5,797 nt of DNA from Bacteroidales bacterium (GCA_004554255.1 SFNC01000117.1:1-5797), one strand, 5' to 3'; positions 1 to 5,797 are shown, counted from the first letter of the stretch. Translations and numbers: made by a program. The notes: generated by a model not told the origin, from the letters alone.

Positions 1-56
1 GCTAATATTATATTGTTCGCGGGTGCATGTTTTATTTATTAATTTTAATTTATATT

Positions 57-94
57 ACCCCGCCCCTGCGTTAACAAATATTGGGGAACGGGGT
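57..94. other. GC-rich imperfect hairpin in upstream non-coding region
   Basis: ACCCCG (57-62) pairs with CGGGGT (89-94), and inside it CCCC (63-66) pairs with GGGG (83-86). A two-base AA bulge lies at 87-88 and the loop is 16 bases. It stands out in otherwise AT-rich sequence. It could be the terminator of a gene lying outside the window on either side, but neither flank has a clean T-run (plus strand continues CTTAAATT). The rest of 1-233 shows no open frame I would call a gene. Confidence 0.4.
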
Positions 95-208
95 CTTAAA
101 TTCCGAATACCACACAAAAGTAACAATTATTTTGCATAGAACAGCTACACATCCCCATTTTTTTGTAAATAATCGCGCCGGGCAACGGCATATTCCGGAA
201 AAAATGAT

Positions 209-216
209 TACTTTTG
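209..216 (+). promoter_or_regulatory. Candidate Bacteroidota -7 box ahead of tRNA-Arg
   Basis: TACTTTTG matches the Bacteroidota sigma-ABfr -7 consensus TAnnTTTG and is followed by C, as is common. It lies 17 bases before the first base of the tRNA, a fitting distance for a short pre-tRNA leader. No good TTTG/TTG -33 element is seen at the expected 19-21 base spacing, so the assignment rests on the -7 match and position alone. If real, it would also drive rsmA and mgtE downstream. Confidence 0.5.
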
Positions 217-233
217 CAGTCTGAAAACGAGAC

Positions 234-308
234 GCCCCGATAGTTCAACGGATAGAATAGAAGTTTCCTAAACTTTAGATAGGAGTTCGATTCTCCTTCG
301 GGGTACCA
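234..308 (+). tRNA. tRNA-Arg, anticodon CCU
   Basis: A full cloverleaf can be drawn. The acceptor stem is GCCCCGA (234-240) with TCGGGGT (298-304), including a G-U first pair. The D stem is GTTC/GAAT (243-246 with 255-258). The anticodon stem is GAAGT/ACTTT (260-264 with 272-276), with loop TTCCTAA and anticodon CCT at 267-269. The T stem is AGGAG/CTCCT (281-285 with 293-297) with loop TTCGATT. The discriminator is A305 and CCA is encoded at 306-308. The tRNA reads the arginine codon AGG. Only 20 bases separate it from the rsmA start, with no terminator between, so the tRNA is probably cut out of a transcript that also carries rsmA. Confidence 0.96.
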
Positions 309-328
309 ACCGAAATACCACGCAACCC

Positions 329-1117
329 ATGACAGCAGTACGCCCCAAGAAGGCCCTTGGCCAACATTTTCTGACAGATCTGTCCGTTGCCGAGCGGATA
401 GCGGGGACAGTGGACTCCTACCGCGGCCTTCCGGTGCTGGAAGTGGGACCGGGCATGGGCGTGCTCACGCAATTCCTGCTGCGCGACGGCCACGATGTCA
501 CCGTGGCTGAGATAGACAGCGAGAGCGTAGCCTACCTGCGCACGCATTTCGCAGCACTGGACGGGCGCATTGTGGAGGGCGACTTCCTCACCATGGACCT
601 CTCGGCGATGTTCGGCGGCCGCCAGTTTGTGGTAATCGGCAATTACCCGTACAACATCTCATCGCAGATATTCTTCAAAGTACTTGAGAACAAGGACCTT
701 ATCCCTTGCTGCTCGGGTATGCTCCAGCGCGAGGTGGCCGAGCGCCTTGCGGCGCCTCCGGGCACCAAGGCCCGCGGCATCCTCAGCGTACTGCTACAAG
801 CCTGGTACCATGTGGAATACCTGTTCACCGTGTCCGAGCACGTCTTCAATCCGCCGCCAAAGGTAAAGAGCGGAGTGATACGCATGGTGCGCCGCGACGA
901 TGTAACCGACCTGGGCTGCGACCCCATGCTGTTCAAGAGCGTGGTAAAGACCACCTTCGGCCAACGCCGCAAAACCATCCGCAACTCGTTGCGCGGCCTC
1001 ACCGGCAACGCCCCGCTCCCGGACAGCCCCCTGCTGGCGCTGCGCCCCGAGCAACTCTCCGTAGAGCAATTCATAGAACTAACCAACCTCACCGACCGGC
1101 TCCGTAAAGGATTATAA
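329..1117 (+). CDS. rsmA: 16S rRNA (adenine(1518)-N6/adenine(1519)-N6)-dimethyltransferase RsmA (KsgA)
   Basis: RsmA uses S-adenosylmethionine to dimethylate two adjacent adenosines in the 3'-terminal hairpin (helix 45) of 16S rRNA, a late step of small-subunit maturation in the cytoplasm. The 262-residue protein is of normal family length. Visible motifs are the N-terminal PKKALGQHFL (6-15); SAM motif I LEVGPGMGVLT (37-47); the acidic ribose-binding AEID (60-63); GD at 84-85; the catalytic NYPY (105-108), the usual N-(L/Y)-P-Y box; FNPPPKV (173-179); and GQRRKTIRNSL (211-221) in the C-terminal helical domain. The ATG at 329 puts the conserved PKK where the family expects it. The leader has no Shine-Dalgarno sequence, as is common in Bacteroidota. 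The stop is three bases before mgtE and the tRNA ends 20 bases upstream, so one transcription unit is likely. Frame, motifs and length all agree. Confidence 0.97.
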   Translation: MTAVRPKKALGQHFLTDLSVAERIAGTVDSYRGLPVLEVGPGMGVLTQFLLRDGHDVTVAEIDSESVAYLRTHFAALDGRIVEGDFLTMDLSAMFGGRQFVVIGNYPYNISSQIFFKVLENKDLIPCCSGMLQREVAERLAAPPGTKARGILSVLLQAWYHVEYLFTVSEHVFNPPPKVKSGVIRMVRRDDVTDLGCDPMLFKSVVKTTFGQRRKTIRNSLRGLTGNAPLPDSPLLALRPEQLSVEQFIELTNLTDRLRKGL

Positions 1118-1120
1118 GCA

Positions 1121-2488
1121 ATGAAGGAATACACCGACGACGATCTTGAGCGCATCCGCGGCATAATCGAGAACAACGATGCCGATGATGCCCGCGCCGA
1201 GCTGGCCACGCTGCACCCCGCGGACATCGCCGAGCTGTACCAGAACCTGGATCTGGAGCAGGCCGAGTACCTGTTCCGGCTGCTTGACGCCGATACCGCC
1301 GCCGATGTGCTGATGGAACTTGACGAGGACGACCGTCTGAAGCTCCTCGAGGCCATGCCTGCCGAGGACATCGCCAAGCAGATTGACCACCTCGACACCG
1401 ACGATGCCGTTGACCTCATACAGCAGCTTGACGAGGAACAGCGCGACGAAATCCTCTCGCACATCGACGATGTGGAGCAGGCCGGAGACATCGTGGAGCT
1501 GCTAAAGTACGACGAGGATACCGCCGGCGGTCTGATGGCCACGGAGATGATCGTCGTGAACGAGAACTGGTCCATGCCCGAGTGCATCCGCCAGATGCGC
1601 CTCCAGGCCGAGGAAATGGACGAGATATATTACGTCTACGTTGTGGACGACGACAATAAACTCCGCGGCATTCTGCCGCTGAAGACTATGATTACCGACC
1701 CGTCCGTGTCGAAAATCAAGCACGTGATGGAAACCGACCCGGCCAGTGTCAAGGCAAACGCGCCGATAGACGAGGTCGCGCTTGACTTTGAGAAATACGA
1801 CCTTGTGGCCATGCCGGTAATCGACTCCATCGGGCGCCTGCTGGGACAGATCACTGTGGACGACGTGATGGACGAGGTGCGCGAGTCATCCGAGCGCGAC
1901 TACCAGCTGGCCTCCGGTATCTCGTCGGACGTTGACGCCGACGACTCCATCTTCGCCCAGGTAAAGGCCCGCATCCCCTGGCTGCTGATAGGCATTGTCT
2001 CGGGAATCCTGGCATCGCTGATACTTGGCACTTTCGAGAGCAAGCTGCAGGCTGTGACGGCGCTGGCGCTGTTCATCCCCATCATCGGCGGCACCGGCGG
2101 AAACGTGGGCGTACAGGCCTCGGCCATCGTGGTACAGTCGCTGGCCAACGGCACGCTGGACGTCCGCGAATTCAGCAAACAGTTAGGCAAGGAAGTCCTT
2201 ATAGGCTTGCTTAACGCCACCATAATCGCCTCAGTGATATTCATTTACAATATCATCATGCTGCCAGGCGACTTTGCCGTCACCATATCCGTGGCCGTAT
2301 CGCTGTTCATAGTGGTGATGTTCGCCACCATCCTCGGCACGGTGGTGCCGCTGACCCTGGAGAAGCTTAAAATCAACCCCGCGCTGGCCACCGGCCCGTT
2401 CATCCAGATTTCCAACGACCTGGTGGGCCTGGTGATTTACGTGTGGATCGCCACTTTCTTCCTCGGAGTTTTCGGGACTCCTCTATAG
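1121..2488 (+). CDS. mgtE: Magnesium transporter MgtE
   Basis: MgtE is a homodimeric inner-membrane Mg2+ channel whose cytosolic domains sense Mg2+ and close the pore when it is plentiful. The 455 residues show the standard order. An acidic helical N domain covers about 1-130, two CBS domains follow at about 133-195 and 197-255 (the first opening with DTAGGLMAT, 133-141), and a connecting plug helix lies at about 256-285. Five membrane segments lie near 286-304, 311-338, 357-379, 384-411 and 425-450. The pore signature is present: PIIGGTGGNVGVQ (320-332) in TM2, and NPALATGPF...SND in TM5, with Asp433 placed like the Mg2+-binding Asp432 of Thermus thermophilus MgtE. The N domain is very rich in Asp/Glu, as expected for Mg2+ sensing. 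The gene starts three bases after rsmA, implying coupled expression. No Mg2+ riboswitch can be placed, since there is no leader. No truncation or missing key residue is seen. Confidence 0.96.
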   Translation: MKEYTDDDLERIRGIIENNDADDARAELATLHPADIAELYQNLDLEQAEYLFRLLDADTAADVLMELDEDDRLKLLEAMPAEDIAKQIDHLDTDDAVDLIQQLDEEQRDEILSHIDDVEQAGDIVELLKYDEDTAGGLMATEMIVVNENWSMPECIRQMRLQAEEMDEIYYVYVVDDDNKLRGILPLKTMITDPSVSKIKHVMETDPASVKANAPIDEVALDFEKYDLVAMPVIDSIGRLLGQITVDDVMDEVRESSERDYQLASGISSDVDADDSIFAQVKARIPWLLIGIVSGILASLILGTFESKLQAVTALALFIPIIGGTGGNVGVQASAIVVQSLANGTLDVREFSKQLGKEVLIGLLNATIIASVIFIYNIIMLPGDFAVTISVAVSLFIVVMFATILGTVVPLTLEKLKINPALATGPFIQISNDLVGLVIYVWIATFFLGVFGTPL

Positions 2489-2613
2489 ACATACAATCAT
2501 ACGCAGTGTCCGCCTGACGGTATGTTCCGCGGGCATTGTCGGTGCGTTTGCACATCAGTACAAAGACATATCACATTTTTCAATAGGTAAAAGATTTTTG
2601 ACAATTAAAAAAG

Positions 2614-4284
2614 ATGAATTTCAGTAGCCCAATTGATTTCAGGCCGAAGTTATTATCGGCGATGAAGAATTACTCGGCGGACAAGTTCAAGAGCGACCTT
2701 GTGGCCGGAATAGTTGTAGGAATCGTGGCATTGCCGCTTGCAATCGCCTTTGGTATCGCGAGCGGCGTGAGCCCGATGGTAGGCCTTATAACGGCCATCA
2801 TAGGCGGTTTTATTGTATCTGCCGCCGGCGGTTGTACCGTACAGATAGGCGGCCCCACGGGTGCGTTTATCGTAATCGTGTACAATATCATCGCCACCTT
2901 TGGTCTGGAAGGCCTTGCCATAGCCACTTTTATGGCAGGACTGATACTGGTGCTGTTAGGCATTTTCAGGCTCGGCACAGTCATCAAGTTCATTCCCTAC
3001 CCCATTGTCGTGGGCTTTACGGCCGGTATTGCCCTCACCATTTTCTCAACACAGATCAACGACTTCCTGGGCCTTGGGCTCCGTGATGTCCCCGGCGAGT
3101 TCATCCCCAAATGGGGTATGTATTTCCGCAACCTCGCCAACGTGGACTGGACGACATTCGGCGTAGGCCTTGTGTCGCTGGCCATCATCATAGTCACCCC
3201 GCGCGTGTCGCGGCGCCTGCCCGGCGCGCTCATCGCCATCATATTAGTTACTGCGGCGGCATATCTGATTCCCGGAATAAGCGTTGAAACCATCGGCGAC
3301 CGCTTCGGCAACCTCTCCACGGATATCCCTCACCCTCACGCATTTACGCTGAATATGGCCACGATAAACAACCTGCTGCCATCGGCCTTCACCATCGCCA
3401 TACTCGGCGCGATAGAATCGCTGCTGTCGGCCACAGTGGCCGACGGTGTCACCGGCACACGCACCAACAGCAACACCGAGCTTATCGGCCAGGGTATCGC
3501 CAACATCACCGTGCCGTTCTTCGGCGGAATCCCCGTCACCGGAGCCATAGCACGTACCATGACAAACATCACCAACGGCGGCCGCACCCCCGTTGCCGGC
3601 GTGATTCACGCCATAGTGCTGTTGCTGATATTCCTGTTCTTCATGCCGCTGATAAACCGTATTCCCATGGCCTGCCTGGCAGCCGTACTTATAGTGGTGA
3701 GCTACAACATGAGCGGCTGGCGCACAATACGTTCCATAATGCAGAACCCCAAGAGCGACATTTCCGTGCTGGCGGTGACATTCCTGCTGACGGTAATCTT
3801 CGACCTCACCATCGCCATAGAAATCGGCCTGCTGCTTGCCGTGATACTTTTCCTGCGTCGCGTCATGGAAAATACCGCCATAAAGGCATACTCCGGACAG
3901 CTTGAGGTTGACGAGAACTCCGAGATGCTGCACCACGAGGTGCTGAATGTCAACGACGGCGTGGAAGTCTACGAAATCAACGGCCCGTTCTTCTTTGGCG
4001 TAGCCACAAAATTCGACGATCTTATGCGCAACACCCTCGGCCGCAAGCCCAAAGTCCGCATAATCCGCATGCGCAAAGTGCCGTTTATAGACTCAACGGG
4101 TATCCACAACCTTGAGATCCTGATAAAATCATCCCAGAAAGAAGGCATCCATATCGTACTCTCGGGCGTAAACGACACCGTGCGCGAGGCCCTTTCCAAA
4201 GCCGGCATAAACGGCATGGTGGGCGAGGACCACATCTGCTCGCACATCACCAAGGCCGTAGAGGTCGCCAACAGCCTGACCTGA
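2614..4284 (+). CDS. SulP/SLC26-family inorganic anion transporter with STAS domain
   Basis: This is an inner-membrane anion transporter of the SulP family, whose bacterial members carry sulfate, bicarbonate or C4-dicarboxylates; the substrate cannot be read from sequence. The 556-residue protein begins with a short cytosolic stretch. The membrane core (about 28-415) carries family signatures: GIVALPLAIAFGIASG (36-51), QIGGPTGAF (77-85), ILGAIESLLSATVADG (263-278, with an acidic Glu268 at the usual TM8 position), and NGGRTPVAG (321-329). A C-terminal STAS domain (about 440-550) contains FIDSTG (491-496), the Asp-Ser-Thr-Gly loop that in SpoIIAA-type proteins holds the phosphorylated serine. 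The ATG at 2614 follows an A-rich leader without Shine-Dalgarno. A 125-base gap from mgtE and different codon spacing make separate transcription possible, but no clear promoter was found. A strong hairpin follows the stop. It resembles DauA and BicA in layout, but I do not assign either name. Confidence 0.93.
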   Translation: MNFSSPIDFRPKLLSAMKNYSADKFKSDLVAGIVVGIVALPLAIAFGIASGVSPMVGLITAIIGGFIVSAAGGCTVQIGGPTGAFIVIVYNIIATFGLEGLAIATFMAGLILVLLGIFRLGTVIKFIPYPIVVGFTAGIALTIFSTQINDFLGLGLRDVPGEFIPKWGMYFRNLANVDWTTFGVGLVSLAIIIVTPRVSRRLPGALIAIILVTAAAYLIPGISVETIGDRFGNLSTDIPHPHAFTLNMATINNLLPSAFTIAILGAIESLLSATVADGVTGTRTNSNTELIGQGIANITVPFFGGIPVTGAIARTMTNITNGGRTPVAGVIHAIVLLLIFLFFMPLINRIPMACLAAVLIVVSYNMSGWRTIRSIMQNPKSDISVLAVTFLLTVIFDLTIAIEIGLLLAVILFLRRVMENTAIKAYSGQLEVDENSEMLHHEVLNVNDGVEVYEINGPFFFGVATKFDDLMRNTLGRKPKVRIIRMRKVPFIDSTGIHNLEILIKSSQKEGIHIVLSGVNDTVREALSKAGINGMVGEDHICSHITKAVEVANSLT

Positions 4285-4311
4285 CCTCCCCACCACACAA
4301 CAACCTGCAAC

Positions 4312-4351
4312 ACAGCGATAGCGGCCTTCCCCGGCCGCTATCGCTGTCCTT
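4312..4351 (+). terminator. Strong hairpin, probable terminator of the SulP gene
   Basis: A perfect 15-bp stem is formed by 4312-4326 (ACAGCGATAGCGGCC) and 4333-4347, with loop TTCCCC (4327-4332). It lies 27 bases after the SulP stop codon. The 3' flank is CCTTATACC, so the T-tract is weak, but the stem is long and GC-rich. The stem is symmetric and could also act on minus-strand transcripts, though no minus-strand gene is seen beside it. Confidence 0.85.
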
Positions 4352-4401
4352 ATACCATGTTGCTAAGGTTTAAACAGCTCATTGGAAAATTACAGACCAT
4401 A

Positions 4402-4419
4402 AAATCGCCAAGGCGATTT
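4402..4419. other. Short perfect inverted repeat (AAATCGCC-AA-GGCGATTT)
   Basis: AAATCGCC (4402-4409) and GGCGATTT (4412-4419) are exact reverse complements around AA, giving a 7-bp stem with a CAAG tetraloop. It sits between the SulP terminator and the direct-repeat array. Read on the minus strand the stem runs into TTTTAT, so it could be a weak minus-strand terminator. It could equally be the outer edge of the repeat element. Bases 4352-4401 just before it hold nothing I can name. Confidence 0.45.
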
Positions 4420-4435
4420 CCCTCCGCGAGCTCTG

Positions 4436-4709
4436 CTCCCCTCTCTAAATTATTTCTCTGCGAGAGTTCCACAGAACTCCTCCGCGCTCTCTCCCCTCTC
4501 CAAATTATTCCTCTGCGAGAGTTCCACAGAACTCCTCAGCGCGCTTAGCGTTCTCTGCGCGAGATTAAAAAATTCGCCCCGCGCGAGATTAAAATATTCA
4601 CCCATCGCGCTCTCTCCCCTCTCTAAATTATTTCTCTGCGAGAGTTCCACAGAACTCCTCAGCGCGCTTAGCGTACTCTGCGCGAGATTAAAATATTCAT
4701 CCCGCGCGA
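4436..4709. repeat. Nested direct-repeat array, order A-A-B-B-A-B
   Basis: Unit A (47 bp, starting CTCCCCTCTC and ending AGAACTCCTC) occurs at 4436-4482, 4491-4537 and 4614-4660. Copies one and three are identical, and copy two differs by two C/T changes (4501, 4510). Unit B (24 bp, starting GCGCGAGATTAAAA) occurs at 4557-4580, 4581-4604 and 4680-4703. As a larger block, 4483-4586 matches 4606-4709 with six mismatches in 104 bases, at a spacing of 123 bp. Each A unit holds the perfect hairpin GAGTTC-CACA-GAACTC, and each A-to-B junction holds the 8-bp palindrome AGCGCGCT. There is no transposase, no terminal inverted repeat and no uniform repeat-spacer rhythm, so it is neither an insertion sequence nor CRISPR. 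It may belong to a family of intergenic repeats spread through the genome, which cannot be tested from one window. Confidence 0.9.
4557..4604. repeat. Tandem pair of 24-bp B units inside the larger array
   Basis: Two adjacent 24-base units (4557-4580 and 4581-4604) both begin GCGCGAGATTAAAA, followed by A/T, ATTC and a C-rich end. A third copy stands alone at 4680-4703. The doubled B in the middle of the array and the single B at its end suggest unequal slippage or recombination after the larger block was duplicated. Confidence 0.85.
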
Positions 4710-4741
4710 CTTGCGCAATCTCCATAAAATAACTATCTTTG
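4710..4741 (+). promoter_or_regulatory. Bacteroidota-type promoter for the TPR lipoprotein gene
   Basis: A perfect -7 box TATCTTTG (4734-4741, consensus TAnnTTTG, followed by C) lies 20 bases after CTTG (4710-4713), a near match to the -33 TTTG. Both the sequence and the spacing fit the Bacteroidota housekeeping sigma factor. Transcription should start near 4747-4749, giving a leader of about 73 bases before the ATG at 4821. The -33 element sits directly at the worn edge of the last repeat, where GCGCGA (4704-4709) resembles the start of another B unit. Confidence 0.8.
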
Positions 4742-4744
4742 CGA

Positions 4745-4795
4745 GCAGTTGACAACATTTAACGCCCATATCGAATCATTATGCCTGTCAACTGC
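4745..4795 (+). promoter_or_regulatory. 10-bp inverted repeat at the predicted mRNA 5' end
   Basis: GCAGTTGACA (4745-4754) and TGTCAACTGC (4786-4795) are exact reverse complements separated by 31 bases. The left arm begins four bases after the -7 box and spans the predicted start of transcription; the right arm lies in the leader, 25 bases before the start codon. It could be an operator for a dimeric regulator, or a 5' stem-loop in the mRNA that protects the transcript or tunes translation. The arms are clear from the sequence; the function is not known. Confidence 0.6.
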
Positions 4796-4820
4796 CTGTT
4801 ATTTACCGCTTTGCCCGTAT

Positions 4821-5753
4821 ATGATACGACTCATCGCCATAATAATACTCTGTCTCGGTCTCGCCGGATGCGGCGGCAGCGCCCACGACGCGCGGCTGTC
4901 GCGCATCGCCGACAGCCTTGACGCCAACCCTCACGGTGCCCTCGCCGCCCTTGACTCCATTGACGCCTCGCAACTCTCCGAGTCTGACCGACATTACTAC
5001 GACCTACTCACAGTGAAATCGCGCGACAAAGCCTACGTCACCCACACCTCCGACAGCCTGATTCTCAGCGTGATGCAATACTACGAGCACCACGACACCG
5101 ACCTCTATCCAGAGGCCCTGTACTACGGCGGCCGCGTCTACAGCGACCTCGGCGACTTTCCCACAGCCCTCCGCTACTTCCAGGACGCCCTCAGCGTCAC
5201 CCCCGACGACAACCTCGACCTCCTGGGCCGCCTCTACAGCCAGACCGGGCGCCTCCTCAACACCCTCCGACAGTACCGCCAGGCCATCCCATACATCGAA
5301 AAATCCCTCCACCTGGATTCCATCCAGAAAGACACCTTCAACCTCGCCTACGACCACCAGCTCTTAGGCGATATATACATGCAAATGAGGGATTATGACT
5401 CAGCTAAAACTTACATCAATCGGGCTATAGACTATTCAAAGACTTTAAACCAATCTGAGCAGGCTAATTTACTGATTTATAGGGCTGTGATAGAATATCG
5501 AACGGGCAATGCAGACACTGCCATCAGTATAATAAGAAATCAACTCAACAAAATAACACCTGATTTCAAGTGGTTTTCACTTGCTTATGCCTCTGATATA
5601 TATTATAATAAACAGTTATATGATACGGCTTATTATTATGCTAAGGAAATAATAAAAGCGCCGGATCCGGCTGATCGTAAGGCTGGTTATATCAGTCTTT
5701 TTAAGCCCGAATTGCAAAAAGAATCCCGGCTGATTCGGTTGTCACATATGTGA
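4821..5753 (+). CDS. TPR-repeat lipoprotein, probably frameshifted near its present 3' end
   Basis: As read, this encodes 310 residues. The ATG at 4821 is preferred over the in-frame TTG at 4749 because it gives a clean lipoprotein signal: MIR, a hydrophobic run, then the lipobox LAGC with Cys17. No Bacteroidota surface-export signal (acidic run after Ser) follows the cysteine, so a periplasm-facing lipid anchor is likelier. The rest is helical with TPR-like pairs at about 96-129, 132-165, 173-210, 213-245 and 251-280 (for example YYGGRVYSDLGDFPTALRYF, 101-120). TPRs mediate protein contacts; in Bacteroidales such lipoproteins are numerous and mostly of unknown role, often with a C-terminal membrane helix or regulator domain. 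The stop at 5751-5753 looks premature: a -1 shift at five A (5716-5720) restores an open frame to the window end. GC content falls sharply near 5370. No specific function can be given. Confidence 0.8.
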   Translation: MIRLIAIIILCLGLAGCGGSAHDARLSRIADSLDANPHGALAALDSIDASQLSESDRHYYDLLTVKSRDKAYVTHTSDSLILSVMQYYEHHDTDLYPEALYYGGRVYSDLGDFPTALRYFQDALSVTPDDNLDLLGRLYSQTGRLLNTLRQYRQAIPYIEKSLHLDSIQKDTFNLAYDHQLLGDIYMQMRDYDSAKTYINRAIDYSKTLNQSEQANLLIYRAVIEYRTGNADTAISIIRNQLNKITPDFKWFSLAYASDIYYNKQLYDTAYYYAKEIIKAPDPADRKAGYISLFKPELQKESRLIRLSHM

Positions 5754-5797
5754 ATGGATATAAGACAACCATTGAATTATTCCTAAAAAGCCATGAC
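5720..5797 (+). pseudogene. Probable continuation of the TPR lipoprotein in the -1 frame, cut by the window end
   Basis: From AGA at 5720 the -1 frame reads 26 codons without a stop to the last base (RIPADSVVTYVNGYK and on). It joins smoothly to the upstream KPELQK, giving a KPELQK-RIPADS-type junction like that I recall from Bacteroidales TPR lipoproteins, where a Pro-Ala-Asp stretch precedes a helical region. The original frame instead gives the unremarkable tail ESRLIRLSHM and stops. I infer one gene with a one-base loss in the A-run at 5716-5720. It could be a true mutation, an assembly error or ribosomal slippage on AAA. The true 3' end lies outside the window. Confidence 0.65.

Noticed and set aside
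643..1587. 314-residue minus-strand open frame, rich in Ser and Arg
   Set aside because: It lies opposite two well-supported conserved genes, crosses their junction, and has low-complexity composition typical of an antisense shadow of GC-rich codons.
2489..2613. Possible promoter, terminator or small frame (ATG at 2522, 22 codons) between mgtE and the SulP gene
   Set aside because: The best -7-like string, GATTTTTG at 2593-2600, lacks the conserved T and a spaced -33 box. Only 4-bp stems (such as GTGC-GTTT-GCAC near 2542-2553) are seen, and the small frame has no supporting feature.
3244..3936. 230-residue minus-strand open frame
   Set aside because: It is entirely antisense to the SulP gene, rich in His, Tyr and Gly in a manner expected from its reverse complement, with no recognisable domain.
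4357..4548. 63-residue plus-strand open frame after the SulP terminator
   Set aside because: It runs through the repeat array, its residues mirror the repeats, and no start signal or known domain is seen.
4436..4709. CRISPR array
   Set aside because: The repeat spacing is irregular (8 bp and 76 bp between A units), the intervening sequences are themselves repeats, and no cas gene is present.
4749..4820. N-terminal extension of the lipoprotein from TTG at 4749
   Set aside because: It would begin at about the predicted transcription start and bury the lipoprotein signal peptide 24 residues inside. The ATG at 4821 gives a textbook signal and lipobox.
4781..4921. Upstream ATG opening a 46-codon frame that overlaps the lipoprotein start
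   Set aside because: It is out of frame with the main gene, Arg-rich from reading GC-rich codons off frame, and has no independent support; a regulatory uORF is not excluded.

Overview
The window reads as a stretch of a Bacteroidota chromosome, most likely order Bacteroidales. The signs are a tRNA and a lipoprotein gene each preceded by a Bacteroidota-type -7 box (TAnnTTTG), protein starts with A-rich or otherwise non-Shine-Dalgarno leaders, and a TPR lipoprotein of a type common in gut Bacteroidales. The GC-rich codon use of the core genes would suit a Muribaculaceae-like genome, but that family placement is a guess. All supported genes lie on the plus strand.

Layout. Bases 1-233 are an AT-rich non-coding leader with one GC-rich hairpin (57-94) and a -7 box just ahead of a tRNA-Arg(CCU) gene (234-308, CCA encoded). 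Twenty bases after the tRNA comes rsmA/ksgA (329-1117), the 16S rRNA dimethyladenosine transferase. Three bases after its stop comes mgtE (1121-2488), a CBS-domain Mg2+ channel. The tight spacing suggests one tRNA-rsmA-mgtE transcription unit. A 125-base gap leads to a SulP/SLC26-family anion transporter with a C-terminal STAS domain (2614-4284). A strong 15-bp hairpin (4312-4347) closes that gene.

Bases 4285-4820 hold no convincing gene. They contain the terminator, a small hairpin (4402-4419), a nested direct-repeat array of order A-A-B-B-A-B (4436-4709), and a well-formed promoter (4710-4741). The -33 element of that promoter abuts the degenerate edge of the last repeat. A 10-bp inverted repeat (4745-4795) lies at the predicted mRNA 5' end.

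The promoter serves a TPR lipoprotein (ATG at 4821, lipobox LAGC). Its frame stops at 5753, but a -1 shift at a run of five A (5716-5720) opens a frame that runs to the window end with family-like sequence. The gene is therefore probably frameshifted (mutation, assembly error or slippage) and continues past the window. It also changes abruptly from GC-rich to AT-rich near 5370, which suggests a mosaic origin.

The first genes are housekeeping: tRNA supply, ribosome maturation, Mg2+ homeostasis and anion transport. I see no defence system, CRISPR array or mobile-element gene. The unexplained material is the repeat array and the mosaic, frameshifted lipoprotein gene beside it.
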